This document shows, piece after piece, positions 7,454-15,159 of a DNA stretch of 35,545 nt. The translations under genes and the position numbers were made by a program. The number at the start of each line of letters is the position of its first letter. Position 1 is the stretch's first letter. The DNA is taken from positions 1 through 35,545 of the forward strand of contig CAYRLZ010000073.1 in assembly GCA_964425275.1 (NCBI GenBank). Reading direction: 5' to 3'. The DNA is from CAYRLZ01 sp964425275 (GTDB taxonomy: Bacteria > Hydrothermota > Tepidihabitantia > Tepidihabitantales > JBDRVQ01). Under the pieces are notes generated by a model. That model worked only from the letters and a program-made list of their open reading frames with translations, did no database searches and was not told the DNA's origin.

Positions 7454-8467
7454 ATGGAAATAAAGGAGATTGAAGAATTAGGAAAAAAGGCAAAAGAGGA
7501 AATCCTCGCCTCCCAAAATCTAAAAGATTTGGAGGCGGTAAGGCTCAAATATCTCGGTCGGAAGGGAAGTCTTACCACTATCCTGCGCGGGCTGGTCAAT
7601 CAGCCGGAGGATGAAAGGCGGGTCTTGGGAAGGTTGGCTAATACCCTAAGGGATGAATTAACCGCCCTGGTCGATGAGCGAAAGGGTCTACTTGCGGAAA
7701 AAGAAGAGGTGCAACCAGAGATTGATATTACCCTACCGGGAAGAAAACCCTGGATGGGGAAAATCCATCCAATATCTCAGGTGATGAAAGAGATTTGCGA
7801 AATTTTTATCGGGATGGGTTTTAAGGAAGAGGTTGGTCCGGAGATTGAGACCGAATGGTATAACTTTGATGCCTTGAATATACCGAAAGACCATCCATCA
7901 AGGGATATGTTTTCCTCTTTTTACTTAGAAGATGGCTCTCTTTTACGGAGTCATACCTCACCGGTTCAAGTTCGGGTGATGGAGCGGCAAAAGCCGCCGA
8001 TAAGAATCATCGCTCCGGGTCGGGTATTTCGTCCGGATGACTTTGATGCTACCCATTCACCAGTTTTCCATCAAGTGGAAGGTCTCTACATTGACGAGGG
8101 GGTTACCTTTGCTGACTTGAAGGGAACGATGCGCGAATTCTGCCGTCGGATGTTTGGCGAAGGTATCGCAATGAGATTTTTACCCTCCTATTTCCCATTT
8201 ACTGAGCCTTCAGCGGAGGTGGCAATCTCCTGTGTAATATGCCAACAAGAGAAGGGTTGCTCAACCTGTAAGGGCACAGGTTGGCTTGAGATATTGGGCA
8301 GTGGAATGGTTCACCCCCAGGTTTTACGAAACTGTAAGATTGATCCAGAGAGGTATTCGGGTTATGCCTTTGGTCTGGGTGTAGAAAGGATAGCAATGAT
8401 TAAATACCGGATTGATGATTTGAGATTATTCTATGAGAATGATATTAGATTTTTAGAACAGTTTTGA
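7454..8467 (+). CDS. pheS: Phenylalanyl-tRNA synthetase alpha subunit
   Basis: A 337-residue class II catalytic subunit of the alpha2-beta2 enzyme that charges tRNA-Phe. After an N-terminal coiled coil come the catalytic blocks: HPISQVMKEICEIFIGMGF, LLRSHTSPVQVRVM, motif 2 (GRVFRPDDFDATHSPVFHQ) and motif 3 (YAFGLGVERIAMIKY). A Cys4 knuckle, CVICQQEKGCSTC, sits before GWLEILGSGMVHP; it looks like the zinc-ribbon insertion seen in a subset of PheS proteins. The beta subunit gene pheT, which normally follows, is absent here; an adenosine-specific kinase gene starts 3 bases after the stop codon. Confidence 0.97.
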   Translation: MEIKEIEELGKKAKEEILASQNLKDLEAVRLKYLGRKGSLTTILRGLVNQPEDERRVLGRLANTLRDELTALVDERKGLLAEKEEVQPEIDITLPGRKPWMGKIHPISQVMKEICEIFIGMGFKEEVGPEIETEWYNFDALNIPKDHPSRDMFSSFYLEDGSLLRSHTSPVQVRVMERQKPPIRIIAPGRVFRPDDFDATHSPVFHQVEGLYIDEGVTFADLKGTMREFCRRMFGEGIAMRFLPSYFPFTEPSAEVAISCVICQQEKGCSTCKGTGWLEILGSGMVHPQVLRNCKIDPERYSGYAFGLGVERIAMIKYRIDDLRLFYENDIRFLEQF

Positions 8468-8470
8468 ACT

Positions 8471-8953
8471 ATGAGGCAGGAAGTGATAAAGATTGAAAAG
8501 CCAGAAGCGGCCAATATTATCATTGGTCAAGCCCACTTCATAAAGACAATTGAGGATTTATACGAGGCAATCGTCAGTTCTGTACCGCAGGCAAAATTTG
8601 GCATTGCCTTCTGCGAGTCTTCCGGACCAAGGCTTGTGCGGAGCGAAGGGAACGATAAGGAGTTAATCAAGGTGGCCGAAGAAAATGCCTTAAGGATTGG
8701 TGCCGGTCATTCTTTCATCATCTTCTTATATGATGCCTATCCGATAAATATATTGAAAGCGATTAAAGATTGCGTTGAGGTCTGTAATATCTATTGTGCA
8801 ACCGCTAATCCATTAGAGGTAATAATCGCTGAGACCGATATGGGGAGAGGTATCTTAGGGGTAATTGACGGCGGTTCACCCAAAGGGATTGAGGCCGATA
8901 AAGATAAAGAGGAGCGGAAGGTATTTTTAAGAAGGATTGGCTATAAGTTATAA
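8471..8953 (+). CDS. Adenosine-specific kinase (PF04008 family)
   Basis: A 160-residue single-domain protein matching the COG1839 adenosine-specific kinase family. Recognisable are the KFGIAFCESSGPRLVR segment, the GAGHSFIIFL strand, the VCNIYCATANPLEVIIAET core and the Gly-rich GILGVIDGGSPKGIE loop. The family has been described structurally and bound to adenosine or AMP; its physiological role is poorly known. Here it replaces pheT at the end of the translation operon, three bases after pheS, so it is probably cotranscribed. It is followed by a structured intergenic stretch and the ArsR promoter. Confidence 0.85.
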   Translation: MRQEVIKIEKPEAANIIIGQAHFIKTIEDLYEAIVSSVPQAKFGIAFCESSGPRLVRSEGNDKELIKVAEENALRIGAGHSFIIFLYDAYPINILKAIKDCVEVCNIYCATANPLEVIIAETDMGRGILGVIDGGSPKGIEADKDKEERKVFLRRIGYKL

Positions 8954-8967
8954 AAACTAAAGCCTTA

Positions 8968-9019
8968 ACTCCTTCGTTGGATAAGTAAATTGCGCCAACT
9001 GAATTTTTCCCAACGGAGT
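8968..9019 (+). terminator. Structured intergenic region, possible weak terminator
   Basis: GTTGG (8976-8980) can pair with CCAAC (8995-8999), which is followed by TGAATTTTT. That would be a weak intrinsic terminator for the translation operon. Alternatively ACTCCTTCGTTGG (8968-8980) can pair with CCAACGGAGT (9010-9019) with a small bulge, so two folds compete for the same left arm. Confidence 0.35.
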
Positions 9020-9081
9020 GGCATCTTAATTTTTGGTTCATTGCGGGTTGATTTCTCTCTTTTTTACCTTTTCTTTGCCTC

Positions 9082-9110
9082 TTGACTGGGTATTCTTTTT
9101 TCGTTATAAT
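9082..9110 (+). promoter_or_regulatory. arsR promoter
   Basis: TTGACT (9082-9087), a 17-bp spacer and a perfect TATAAT (9105-9110). The expected +1 is about 9117, downstream of the ATG at 9113 and upstream of the ATG at 9131. Confidence 0.8.
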
Positions 9111-9132
9111 ATATGCTTAAATATGCATATAT
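9109..9132. promoter_or_regulatory. Probable ArsR operator
   Basis: A perfect inverted repeat ATATATGC-N8-GCATATAT (arms 9109-9116 and 9125-9132) covers the end of the -10 box, the predicted +1 and the start codon of the regulator gene. Dyads at this position are typical for ArsR/SmtB autorepression. The assignment to this regulator is inferred from position only. Confidence 0.6.
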
Positions 9133-9601
9133 GAATATAAAATATTATCTTAACATTTTTAAGGCGTTAGCCGATGAGACCCGATTGCGCATCGTCAGGG
9201 TATTGATTAAGGCGAAAACGGAGCTCTGCGTCTGTGAAATTATGGACTCCTTACAGGAGAGTCAATACAATATCTCGCGGCATCTGCGGGAACTGAAGAT
9301 TTGTGGTCTGGTTCAGGAACGGAAAGCCGGGAGATGGGTTTTTTATTCTTTAGTAAAACCTAAAAACCAGATTCACCGACGATTACGACAAGCAATTCTT
9401 TCAATTCCCGAAAAGGTCTTAGCCAAAGATGCCCAGCGATTGAAAAAGAGATTGGCGTTAAGAAAAGATGGCCAGGTGGTCATCGGAATGGGAGGCAAGG
9501 ATTTGCTGGAAAAGTCCAACCGGATAGTAACGGAAAAGGAGAAAAGAGCATTTGAAGCCGGAACTGGAAAAGTTGCCGTTAAAGTTGTTGGAATACTTTG
9601 A
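9131..9601 (+). CDS. arsR: ArsR-family arsenic-responsive repressor
   Basis: A winged-helix repressor of 156 residues counted from the ATG at 9131. It has the ArsR signature FKALADETRLRIVRVL, the metalloid-binding pair C33-V-C35 in ELCVCEIM, a recognition helix with YNISRHLRELK, and C58 in KICGL as a possible third thiolate ligand. CVC in helix 3 is the classic As(III)/Sb(III) sensing site. A C-terminal extension of about 60 residues follows the wing. An ATG at 9113 would add six residues but lies upstream of the predicted transcription start. The operator dyad spans the start codon, so autorepression is likely. It opens the arsenic island. Confidence 0.9.
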   Translation: MNIKYYLNIFKALADETRLRIVRVLIKAKTELCVCEIMDSLQESQYNISRHLRELKICGLVQERKAGRWVFYSLVKPKNQIHRRLRQAILSIPEKVLAKDAQRLKKRLALRKDGQVVIGMGGKDLLEKSNRIVTEKEKRAFEAGTGKVAVKVVGIL

Positions 9602-9678
9602 AGACCAACGAGAACCGATGAAACTCCCAATTTATCAAACTTTAATCAGTCAAAACAAACGAAGGCACTTAAAATCAA

Positions 9679-9696
9679 TTTTGCCGAACGGCAAAA
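9679..9696. promoter_or_regulatory. 8-bp inverted repeat upstream of the SurA-N/thioredoxin gene
   Basis: TTTTGCCG-AA-CGGCAAAA lies 21 bases before the ATG at 9718, in the arsR/next-gene gap. The 2-nt centre is too small for a stable full RNA loop but suits a protein-bound dyad. It does not resemble the arsR operator, so any binder would be a second regulator. Confidence 0.35.
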
Positions 9697-9717
9697 AGAG
9701 TATAAGAGAGGATTAAA

Positions 9718-10779
9718 ATGAGACAGAAGACTTTTTATCGGATTGGAATACTCATAGTTCTTGTAGTTGCCGTTGCTCTGACCATTGTCTTCAAAGCAAA
9801 AAGTAATTCGAAAAAGAAGCCGGCTGAAATTGCAATGAGAAAAGATACCCTGACCTTACCGGTCTTGCCTTCGGAATCGCTGGTTAGCGAAAGCACAAGC
9901 CAGCCGAAACTGACAAATATTTTCAAGCAAAAAGAGAGTCTTGAAAGCAAAGCAATTCCTACCGAAACAGCATTAGCCAAAGACGAGTTAGCCATAGTGA
10001 ACAATGAAAAGATAACCCAACGAAAATTTGATAGTATCTTTAATTCCTTGCCCGCTCAAATAAAAGAGGTTTTTAAGGACGATAAAGCCGGATTTCTTGA
10101 GGAACTGATAACCCGGGAACTTCTCTTGCAGGATGCTATGCGGAAAAAGGTTAATGAGCAGAAAGAATATAAAGAAGCGGTTAGCCGGAATCCGGAGCAG
10201 AAAGAAAATATAATGATTAATCTTCTCTTCAAAACGATTCTAACTAATGTTACAGTCAGTGAATCTGAACTGCGGGAGTTTTTTAATCAATACCAAGACC
10301 AACTACCCAACAAAGATTACGAGGCAATAAAAGAACAATTACGACCAATGGCATTAGAAGAGAAACAGCGATTGCTGGTTGAAGAATATTTAAATAATCT
10401 GAAAGCAAATGCCAAGATAGTGCGTAATGAACAGTGGATTAAAGCTCAGGAAGCATTGATGGCCGACAATCCGTTAAGCAGAGCACTCAAAACCGGTAGA
10501 CCGGTTTTAGCCGATTTTGGTCGTGGCACTTGTATCCCTTGTAAGATGATGCAGCCGATTTTGGAGAAATTGCAAAAGGATTATGCGGGCAAAGTTGAAA
10601 TTTTAATCTTAGATGTTGGTGACTACCAAGCGCTGGCACGCAAATACCGCATTATGATGATTCCGACCCAAATTTTCTTTGATGCCAAAGGTAATGAGGT
10701 ATTCAGGCATCAAGGGTTTATGTCCGAAGCAGATATTATTGCCCAGTTGAAGAAGATGGGGATTAGTGATGCTCATTGA
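9718..10779 (+). CDS. Membrane-anchored SurA-N-like/thioredoxin fusion protein
   Basis: 353 residues. One N-terminal membrane helix (about 8-25) is followed by a low-complexity linker. A SurA/trigger-like chaperone segment (AIVNNEKITQRKFDSIFNSL onward, about 95-245) comes next. A thioredoxin domain ends the protein, with active site C272-I-P-C275 in GTCIPCKMMQPILEKL and a cis-Pro segment MIPTQIFFD. The parvulin isomerase domain usually found in SurA is not seen. Topology suggests the thioredoxin faces the periplasm. The gene overlaps the following CcdA gene by 14 bases, so CcdA is the obvious source of electrons. The combination is unusual in an ars operon; a role in keeping thiols or arsenic carriers reduced is inference. 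Confidence 0.8.
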   Translation: MRQKTFYRIGILIVLVVAVALTIVFKAKSNSKKKPAEIAMRKDTLTLPVLPSESLVSESTSQPKLTNIFKQKESLESKAIPTETALAKDELAIVNNEKITQRKFDSIFNSLPAQIKEVFKDDKAGFLEELITRELLLQDAMRKKVNEQKEYKEAVSRNPEQKENIMINLLFKTILTNVTVSESELREFFNQYQDQLPNKDYEAIKEQLRPMALEEKQRLLVEEYLNNLKANAKIVRNEQWIKAQEALMADNPLSRALKTGRPVLADFGRGTCIPCKMMQPILEKLQKDYAGKVEILILDVGDYQALARKYRIMMIPTQIFFDAKGNEVFRHQGFMSEADIIAQLKKMGISDAH

Positions 10780-11467
10780 GCTTTTAACTAATTTAACCAG
10801 AGCGGTTGAAGGCAGTCCATTGATTGCCTTTGGCGCCTCGCTCGTCTGGGGAATTTTAAGCATAACCTTAAGTCCCTGTCACCTTGCCAGTATTCCATTG
10901 GTGGTCGGCTATATTGAGCAACAGCCGAGAATATCAGTGAAGAGGGCGTTCTTTTTATCGCTAATCTTTGCCTCAGGAATTCTTCTGACCATCGGGCTGG
11001 TTGGTCTAATAACCGCGCTAGCGGGTCGGATGATGGGTGATATTGGCAAAGTTGGAAATTATATCGTTGCGGTTATCTTTTTTATTATTGGATTGCATCT
11101 GCTCGATGTCATTCCATTTCCCTGGTCAGGGGCTAGTGGCAAAGAGGTAAAACAAAGAGGCTTACTTGGTGCTTTTATTCTTGGTCTTGTCTTTGGTCTT
11201 GCCTTAGGTCCTTGCACCTTTGCCTATATGGCACCGATGCTGGCAATTGTCTTTAAGGTAGCAGCCGAAAAGATAATCTATGCAATAAGTCTTTTATTGG
11301 CTTATGGTATTGGACATTGTTCGGTTATTGTGCTTGCCGGTTCATTGACCGAAACGGTAAGTCATTATTTGAATTGGACCGAAAAATCCAAAGGTGCCCT
11401 TGTTGTAAAAAAAATATGCGGTGTTTTAGTCATTCTTGGTGGTTTGTATTTAATCCTAACATCATAA
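10766..11467 (+). CDS. CcdA-like thiol-disulfide membrane transporter
   Basis: A 233-residue polytopic protein of the CcdA/DsbD-beta family that passes electrons from cytoplasmic thioredoxin across the membrane. The two redox cysteines are in place: C38 in TLSPCHLASIPL and C150 in LGPCTFAYMAP, each followed by Pro-containing helices as in CcdA. About six hydrophobic helices are visible. The start is GTG at 10766 or ATG at 10769, within the end of the upstream thioredoxin-fusion gene. A run of hairpins and then a small thioredoxin gene follow, completing a cytoplasm-to-periplasm relay. Confidence 0.85.
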   Translation: MMLIELLTNLTRAVEGSPLIAFGASLVWGILSITLSPCHLASIPLVVGYIEQQPRISVKRAFFLSLIFASGILLTIGLVGLITALAGRMMGDIGKVGNYIVAVIFFIIGLHLLDVIPFPWSGASGKEVKQRGLLGAFILGLVFGLALGPCTFAYMAPMLAIVFKVAAEKIIYAISLLLAYGIGHCSVIVLAGSLTETVSHYLNWTEKSKGALVVKKICGVLVILGGLYLILTS

Positions 11468-11541
11468 CAAAGGGGCTTTGCCCCTTTGAATCCCCGAAAA
11501 AAATCCGAAAAGACGGGGAGAATGACCCGAATCGGGTCATT
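11468..11541. repeat. Three consecutive hairpins between ccdA and the small thioredoxin gene
   Basis: Hairpin 1 is 11468-11488 (CAAAGGGGC, loop TTT, GCCCCTTTG). Hairpin 2 is TCCCCG/CGGGGA at 11491-11496 and 11514-11519. Hairpin 3 is AATGACCCGA/TCGGGTCATT at 11521-11530 and 11532-11541. None is followed by a U-run, so they look more like processing or stability elements, or a REP-like insertion, than terminators. A Shine-Dalgarno (AAAGGAG) follows at once. Confidence 0.65.
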
Positions 11542-11555
11542 AGAAAGGAGATAAC

Positions 11556-11801
11556 ATGGAGATAAGAATCTTAGGAACTGGCTGTCCAAGATGCCAGGAA
11601 CTCGAAAAACGGACATTGGAAGTCTTGGCGGAAATGAACCTTGCAGCTGATGTGCAAAAAGTAACCGATATAAAAAAGATAATGGAATATAAAATCCTTG
11701 GAACACCTGGTCTAGTGATTAACGGTAAGGTTAAAAGTGCGGGAAAAATTCCGGCAAAGTCACAAATAAAACAATGGCTTGAAGAGGAGATGGCGAAATA
11801 A
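11556..11801 (+). CDS. Small thioredoxin-family protein (CPRC, TM0996/MTH895-like)
   Basis: An 81-residue minimal thioredoxin/glutaredoxin fold. The active site is C10-P-R-C13 in GTGCPRCQELEK, the cis-Pro segment is LGTPGLVING, and a closing helix KSQIKQWLEEEM ends the protein. This group of very small redox proteins is common in anaerobes and archaea, often beside CcdA or permeases. The ATG has AAAGGAG nine bases upstream. Likely partners are CcdA (upstream) and ArsC, which needs thioredoxin to be recycled. A related but broken copy lies at 23557-23790. Confidence 0.88.
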   Translation: MEIRILGTGCPRCQELEKRTLEVLAEMNLAADVQKVTDIKKIMEYKILGTPGLVINGKVKSAGKIPAKSQIKQWLEEEMAK

Positions 11802-11820
11802 TGCCGTGAAAGGAACTTGA

Positions 11821-12990
11821 GTGAAAGAGCGAACTAAACTACTAATTATCATCGCCGCATTTCTCATCTTCTATTCTGTGCCATTCAAAACCATACGTGT
11901 CCAGAACGCAATCTTAGAGGCGTTTCTGATGCTCCAGGATTATGCCCGTGCCCATATCCTTTTCTGTTTGGTTCCTGCCTTTTTTATTGCTGGGGCAATT
12001 TCAATCTTCATTTCCAAAGAAACGGTTATCAAATATTTTGGTCCAAAAGCAAATAAAGTGCTTGCCTATAGCGTAGCTTCAATTTCCGGCACGATTTTAG
12101 CGGTCTGCTCCTGCACCGTATTGCCGATGTTTATGGGTATCTACTATGCTGGTGCCGGCTTGGGTGTTGCAACCACTTTTTTGTATTCTGGTCCGGCAAT
12201 CAATGTGCTTGCCATCATTATGACCGGTCGGGTGCTTGGGCTTGAACTCGGCGCGGCTCGGGCAATCGGCGCGGTTGTCTTCTCGGTCATCATCGGTCTT
12301 TTGATGGCGCTTATCTTCCTCAAATCGGAGCAACAGCGAGCCGAAGCCGCCGGGCTTGCTGAACTTCCCACTGAGCCGAGCCGACGCAGCCTTGGTCAGA
12401 ACATTCTTTACTTTGCTTGTATGATACTTTTCCTTATCTTCGCCAACTGGGGTAAGCCAAAAGAGCCGATTGGTTTCTTTAATACAGTCTTCTCCATTAA
12501 GTGGATTCTTGCCGGTGCCTTCCTACTCGCCACGCTTGCGCTGGTCTTTCGCTGGTTTTCAGGCGAGGAACGCAAGGAATGGGTTTTGGCAACTTGGACC
12601 TTTGCCAAACAGATTCTGCCTCTATTGCTTGGCGGCGTCTTTGTCGCCGGATTCCTGCTTGGTCGCCCAGGTCTGAATGCTGGCGTTATCCCGAACTCAA
12701 TTATCGCTAATCTTGTTGGCGGCAACTCACTCTTCGCTAACCTCTTCGCCGCGGTCTCTGGTGCCCTGATGTATTTTGCTACCCTCACCGAGATCCCGAT
12801 TCTTCAAGGTCTGCTTGGTTCTGGAATGGGCAAAGGTCCAGCACTCGCGCTACTCCTTTCCGGTCCTGCCCTGTCCCTGCCTTCAATGATTGTCATCATC
12901 CGCACGATTGGTTTTAAAAAGGCTTTAACCTACATACTACTTGTGGTTATGCTTTCGACCATTGTCGGTTTACTTTATGGCACTTTTTAG
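11821..12990 (+). CDS. arsP: ArsP-type permease (COG0701/DUF318)
   Basis: A 389-residue permease with about ten hydrophobic segments. It contains the family hallmark C96-S-C98 in AVCSCTVLPMF, repeated in spirit by the second-half segment ATLTEIPILQGLLGSG. Members of this family include ArsP, an exporter of trivalent organoarsenicals; others are of unknown substrate. The start is GTG at 11821 behind AAAGGAA. Codon choice shifts here toward C- and G-ending codons and continues so through Acr3 and Usp, unlike the A/T-rich flanks, hinting at separate origin. Assignment to organoarsenical export rests on the arsenic context. Confidence 0.8.
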   Translation: MKERTKLLIIIAAFLIFYSVPFKTIRVQNAILEAFLMLQDYARAHILFCLVPAFFIAGAISIFISKETVIKYFGPKANKVLAYSVASISGTILAVCSCTVLPMFMGIYYAGAGLGVATTFLYSGPAINVLAIIMTGRVLGLELGAARAIGAVVFSVIIGLLMALIFLKSEQQRAEAAGLAELPTEPSRRSLGQNILYFACMILFLIFANWGKPKEPIGFFNTVFSIKWILAGAFLLATLALVFRWFSGEERKEWVLATWTFAKQILPLLLGGVFVAGFLLGRPGLNAGVIPNSIIANLVGGNSLFANLFAAVSGALMYFATLTEIPILQGLLGSGMGKGPALALLLSGPALSLPSMIVIIRTIGFKKALTYILLVVMLSTIVGLLYGTF

Positions 12991-13004
12991 AATAGGAGGA
13001 TAAG

Positions 13005-14204
13005 ATAACACTCGAAACTTCAGTCAGCAAAGAGCCCCGTGGTTTGAATGTCTTTGAGAAATACCTTACCATCTGGGTTCTGCTCTGCATTGGTATCGGT
13101 ATTTTGCTCGGCAAACTCGCTCCTGGGTTGGCTAAAGCGCTGGACCGCATCGCTATCTATGTGGGCGAAGCCCCGACCGTTTCCATTCCGATTGCGGTCT
13201 GCCTTTTCTTTATGATGTATCCCATCATGGTGAAGATTGACTTTGCTGAAGTGCTTAAAGCCAGCAGGAGTGCCAAGCCGGTCGGGCTCACCCTGTTCGT
13301 CAACTGGGCAGTCAAGCCTTTCACAATGTATGCTATAGCAATCCTCTTCCTCGGCATCCTGTTCCGAACTTTCATTGGCACGACTGCAGTTGACCATGTC
13401 AAAATGCCTTTGGGTCTTGACCTTGCAGTCGGCTCCTTTTATGGCGTGGGCAAGGTCGTGCTGGTCAACGGTATCAAGATGCTTGAGGTTCCACTCTGGC
13501 GCAGCTTTCTGGCTGGCTGCATCCTCTTAGGAATAGCACCTTGCACGGCAATGGTTCTTGTCTGGGGTTATCTGGCACGCGGCAATGATGGACACACCCT
13601 GGTGATGGTCGCCATCAACTCGCTCACAATGCTTTTGCTCTACGGTCCTTTAGGCGGATTCCTCCTGGGCGTCGGTCGACTTCCCGTCCCTTGGCAAGCA
13701 CTGGTGCTTTCTATTGCCATCTATGTTGCCCTGCCGCTTGTTGCCGGCTACTTCTCCCGTAAATGGCTCATCGCTGCCAAAGGTCCAATTTGGTTTACAA
13801 ACCGTTTCTTGCATTTCCTTACTCCAGTCACGATTATCGCTTTGCTGGTGACCCTGGTCCTGCTCTTCTCTTTCAAGGGTGATGTCATTCTTGCCAACCC
13901 GCTGACAATCCTCTGGCTTGCCATTCCACTCTTCATCCAGACCAATCTCATCTTCTGGCTTGGCTATGGTCTAGCCAAGCTGCTGAAACTATCTTACGAA
14001 GATGCCGCACCATCGGCGATGATTGGCGCCTCTAATCACTTCGAAGTCGCCATCGCTACTGCTACAATGCTCTTTGGTCTTTCCTCCGGTGCCGCGCTCG
14101 CCACGGTTGTGGGTGTCCTAATTGAAGTGCCAGTAATGCTCTTACTGGTGAAAATCTGCCTGAGAACCAAGGTTTGGTTCTCCAATGGCGCTAAGACAAT
14201 ATGA
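13005..14204 (+). CDS. acr3: Acr3 arsenite efflux permease, probable AUA start
   Basis: An arsenite exporter of the bile/arsenite/riboflavin (BART) superfamily with about ten membrane helices. The family's essential-Cys motif is seen as GIAPCTAMVLVWGYL, the conserved Glu segment as ASNHFEVAIATA, and the N-terminal LDRIAIYVGEAPTVSIPIAV as in Acr3. In this frame the first ATG/GTG/TTG is TTG at 13044, with no Shine-Dalgarno. A perfect AGGAGG at 12994-12999 sits 5 bases before ATA at 13005, and an in-frame stop at 12993 prevents any earlier start. AUA initiation (399 residues) is therefore the best fit; the fallback is 13044. Arsenite made by ArsC would be its substrate. Confidence 0.88.
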   Translation: MTLETSVSKEPRGLNVFEKYLTIWVLLCIGIGILLGKLAPGLAKALDRIAIYVGEAPTVSIPIAVCLFFMMYPIMVKIDFAEVLKASRSAKPVGLTLFVNWAVKPFTMYAIAILFLGILFRTFIGTTAVDHVKMPLGLDLAVGSFYGVGKVVLVNGIKMLEVPLWRSFLAGCILLGIAPCTAMVLVWGYLARGNDGHTLVMVAINSLTMLLLYGPLGGFLLGVGRLPVPWQALVLSIAIYVALPLVAGYFSRKWLIAAKGPIWFTNRFLHFLTPVTIIALLVTLVLLFSFKGDVILANPLTILWLAIPLFIQTNLIFWLGYGLAKLLKLSYEDAAPSAMIGASNHFEVAIATATMLFGLSSGAALATVVGVLIEVPVMLLLVKICLRTKVWFSNGAKTI

Positions 14205-14216
14205 AAGGAGTAACCT

Positions 14217-15158
14217 ATGTTTCGCCGAATCTTAGTAGCAACTGACCTTTCCCCGGCGTCAGAACACCTGCTGACCGCAGTCTCTGGACTCCGGGCTCTC
14301 GGAAGTCGCGAGGCAGTTCTGGTTCACTGCCTGAACATCCGCGATGTCGGTAGCCTTGCCAATACACTCTTGAAGCTAATCCAGCCGGCTTTTGAGAAGC
14401 AACGGCAGGCACTTGTTGCAAATGGTTTTGAGACCACGGCTGAGATTCGCCTTGGGTTGCCGGCGATTGAAATAAACCGGGTCGCTGCTGAAAAGGAATG
14501 TTCGGTAATTATCATCGGTTCGCATGGCTACACATTAGCCAAAGAAATCCTGCTCGGCGGAGTTGCCAGTGCCGTGTTCCATAGTGCTACCAAACCAGTG
14601 CTGCTGGTCAAGATGAAGCTCCGCACCGAAGGCAATTCGGTAGTCTGTGAAGAACCACTCTGTGACCCGCTTGGTCATGTCTTGCATCCAACCGATTTCT
14701 CTGACAACGCCGAACGCGCCTTCACTTACCTTGAGAAAATTGTCGAGTCCGGTGCGAAGCGCGTCACCCTGCTCCATGTCCAGGACCGGGTGGTCGGCGA
14801 GTATCTCAAAGACCGATTAGACGAGTTCAACGCTATTGATACCGCCCGGCTGGAGCGGTTGCGCGACCGGCTGAAGGCAAAAGGCACTGCCGACATTCGG
14901 ATTGAGGTGCCTTATGGCTCGGTTGCCCAAGAGATTCTCAGCCGAATAACGAACAAAGATGTCTCATTTGTCGTGATGGGCAGCAGGGGTCGGGGTTTCA
15001 TTGGCGAGCTGTTTTTAGGTAGCGTTAGCCACCACATCGCACGTCACTCGACCGCAGCAGTTCTATTGGTCCCGCCGCATGTTTCCACTACTAAGAAAGA
15101 AGACCAAGATATGGAATCAACAGGACCAATAAAAAGCAAAATTAGAAAGGAGACTTAA
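14217..15158 (+). CDS. Tandem universal stress protein
   Basis: 313 residues with two UspA domains. Domain 1 starts RILVATDLSPASEHLL and ends with the ATP-binding loop GSHGYTLAKEILLGGVASAV. Domain 2 starts LHPTDFSDNAERAF and ends GSRGRGFIGELFLGSVSHHI. Both G-x2-G-x(9)-G(S/V) nucleotide loops look intact, so ATP binding is likely. The tail is charged and may be disordered. It follows acr3 by 12 bases with AAAGGAG before the ATG. Codon use resembles arsP and acr3. Usp genes are known beside ion and metalloid transporters, where they may regulate transport; a specific partner cannot be read from sequence. Confidence 0.88.
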   Translation: MFRRILVATDLSPASEHLLTAVSGLRALGSREAVLVHCLNIRDVGSLANTLLKLIQPAFEKQRQALVANGFETTAEIRLGLPAIEINRVAAEKECSVIIIGSHGYTLAKEILLGGVASAVFHSATKPVLLVKMKLRTEGNSVVCEEPLCDPLGHVLHPTDFSDNAERAFTYLEKIVESGAKRVTLLHVQDRVVGEYLKDRLDEFNAIDTARLERLRDRLKAKGTADIRIEVPYGSVAQEILSRITNKDVSFVVMGSRGRGFIGELFLGSVSHHIARHSTAAVLLVPPHVSTTKKEDQDMESTGPIKSKIRKET

Positions 15159-15159
15159 A

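Noticed and set aside
12097..13402. Minus-strand open frames under arsP and acr3
   Set aside because: Low-complexity antisense shadows of GC-richer coding sequence, with no recognisable domains.
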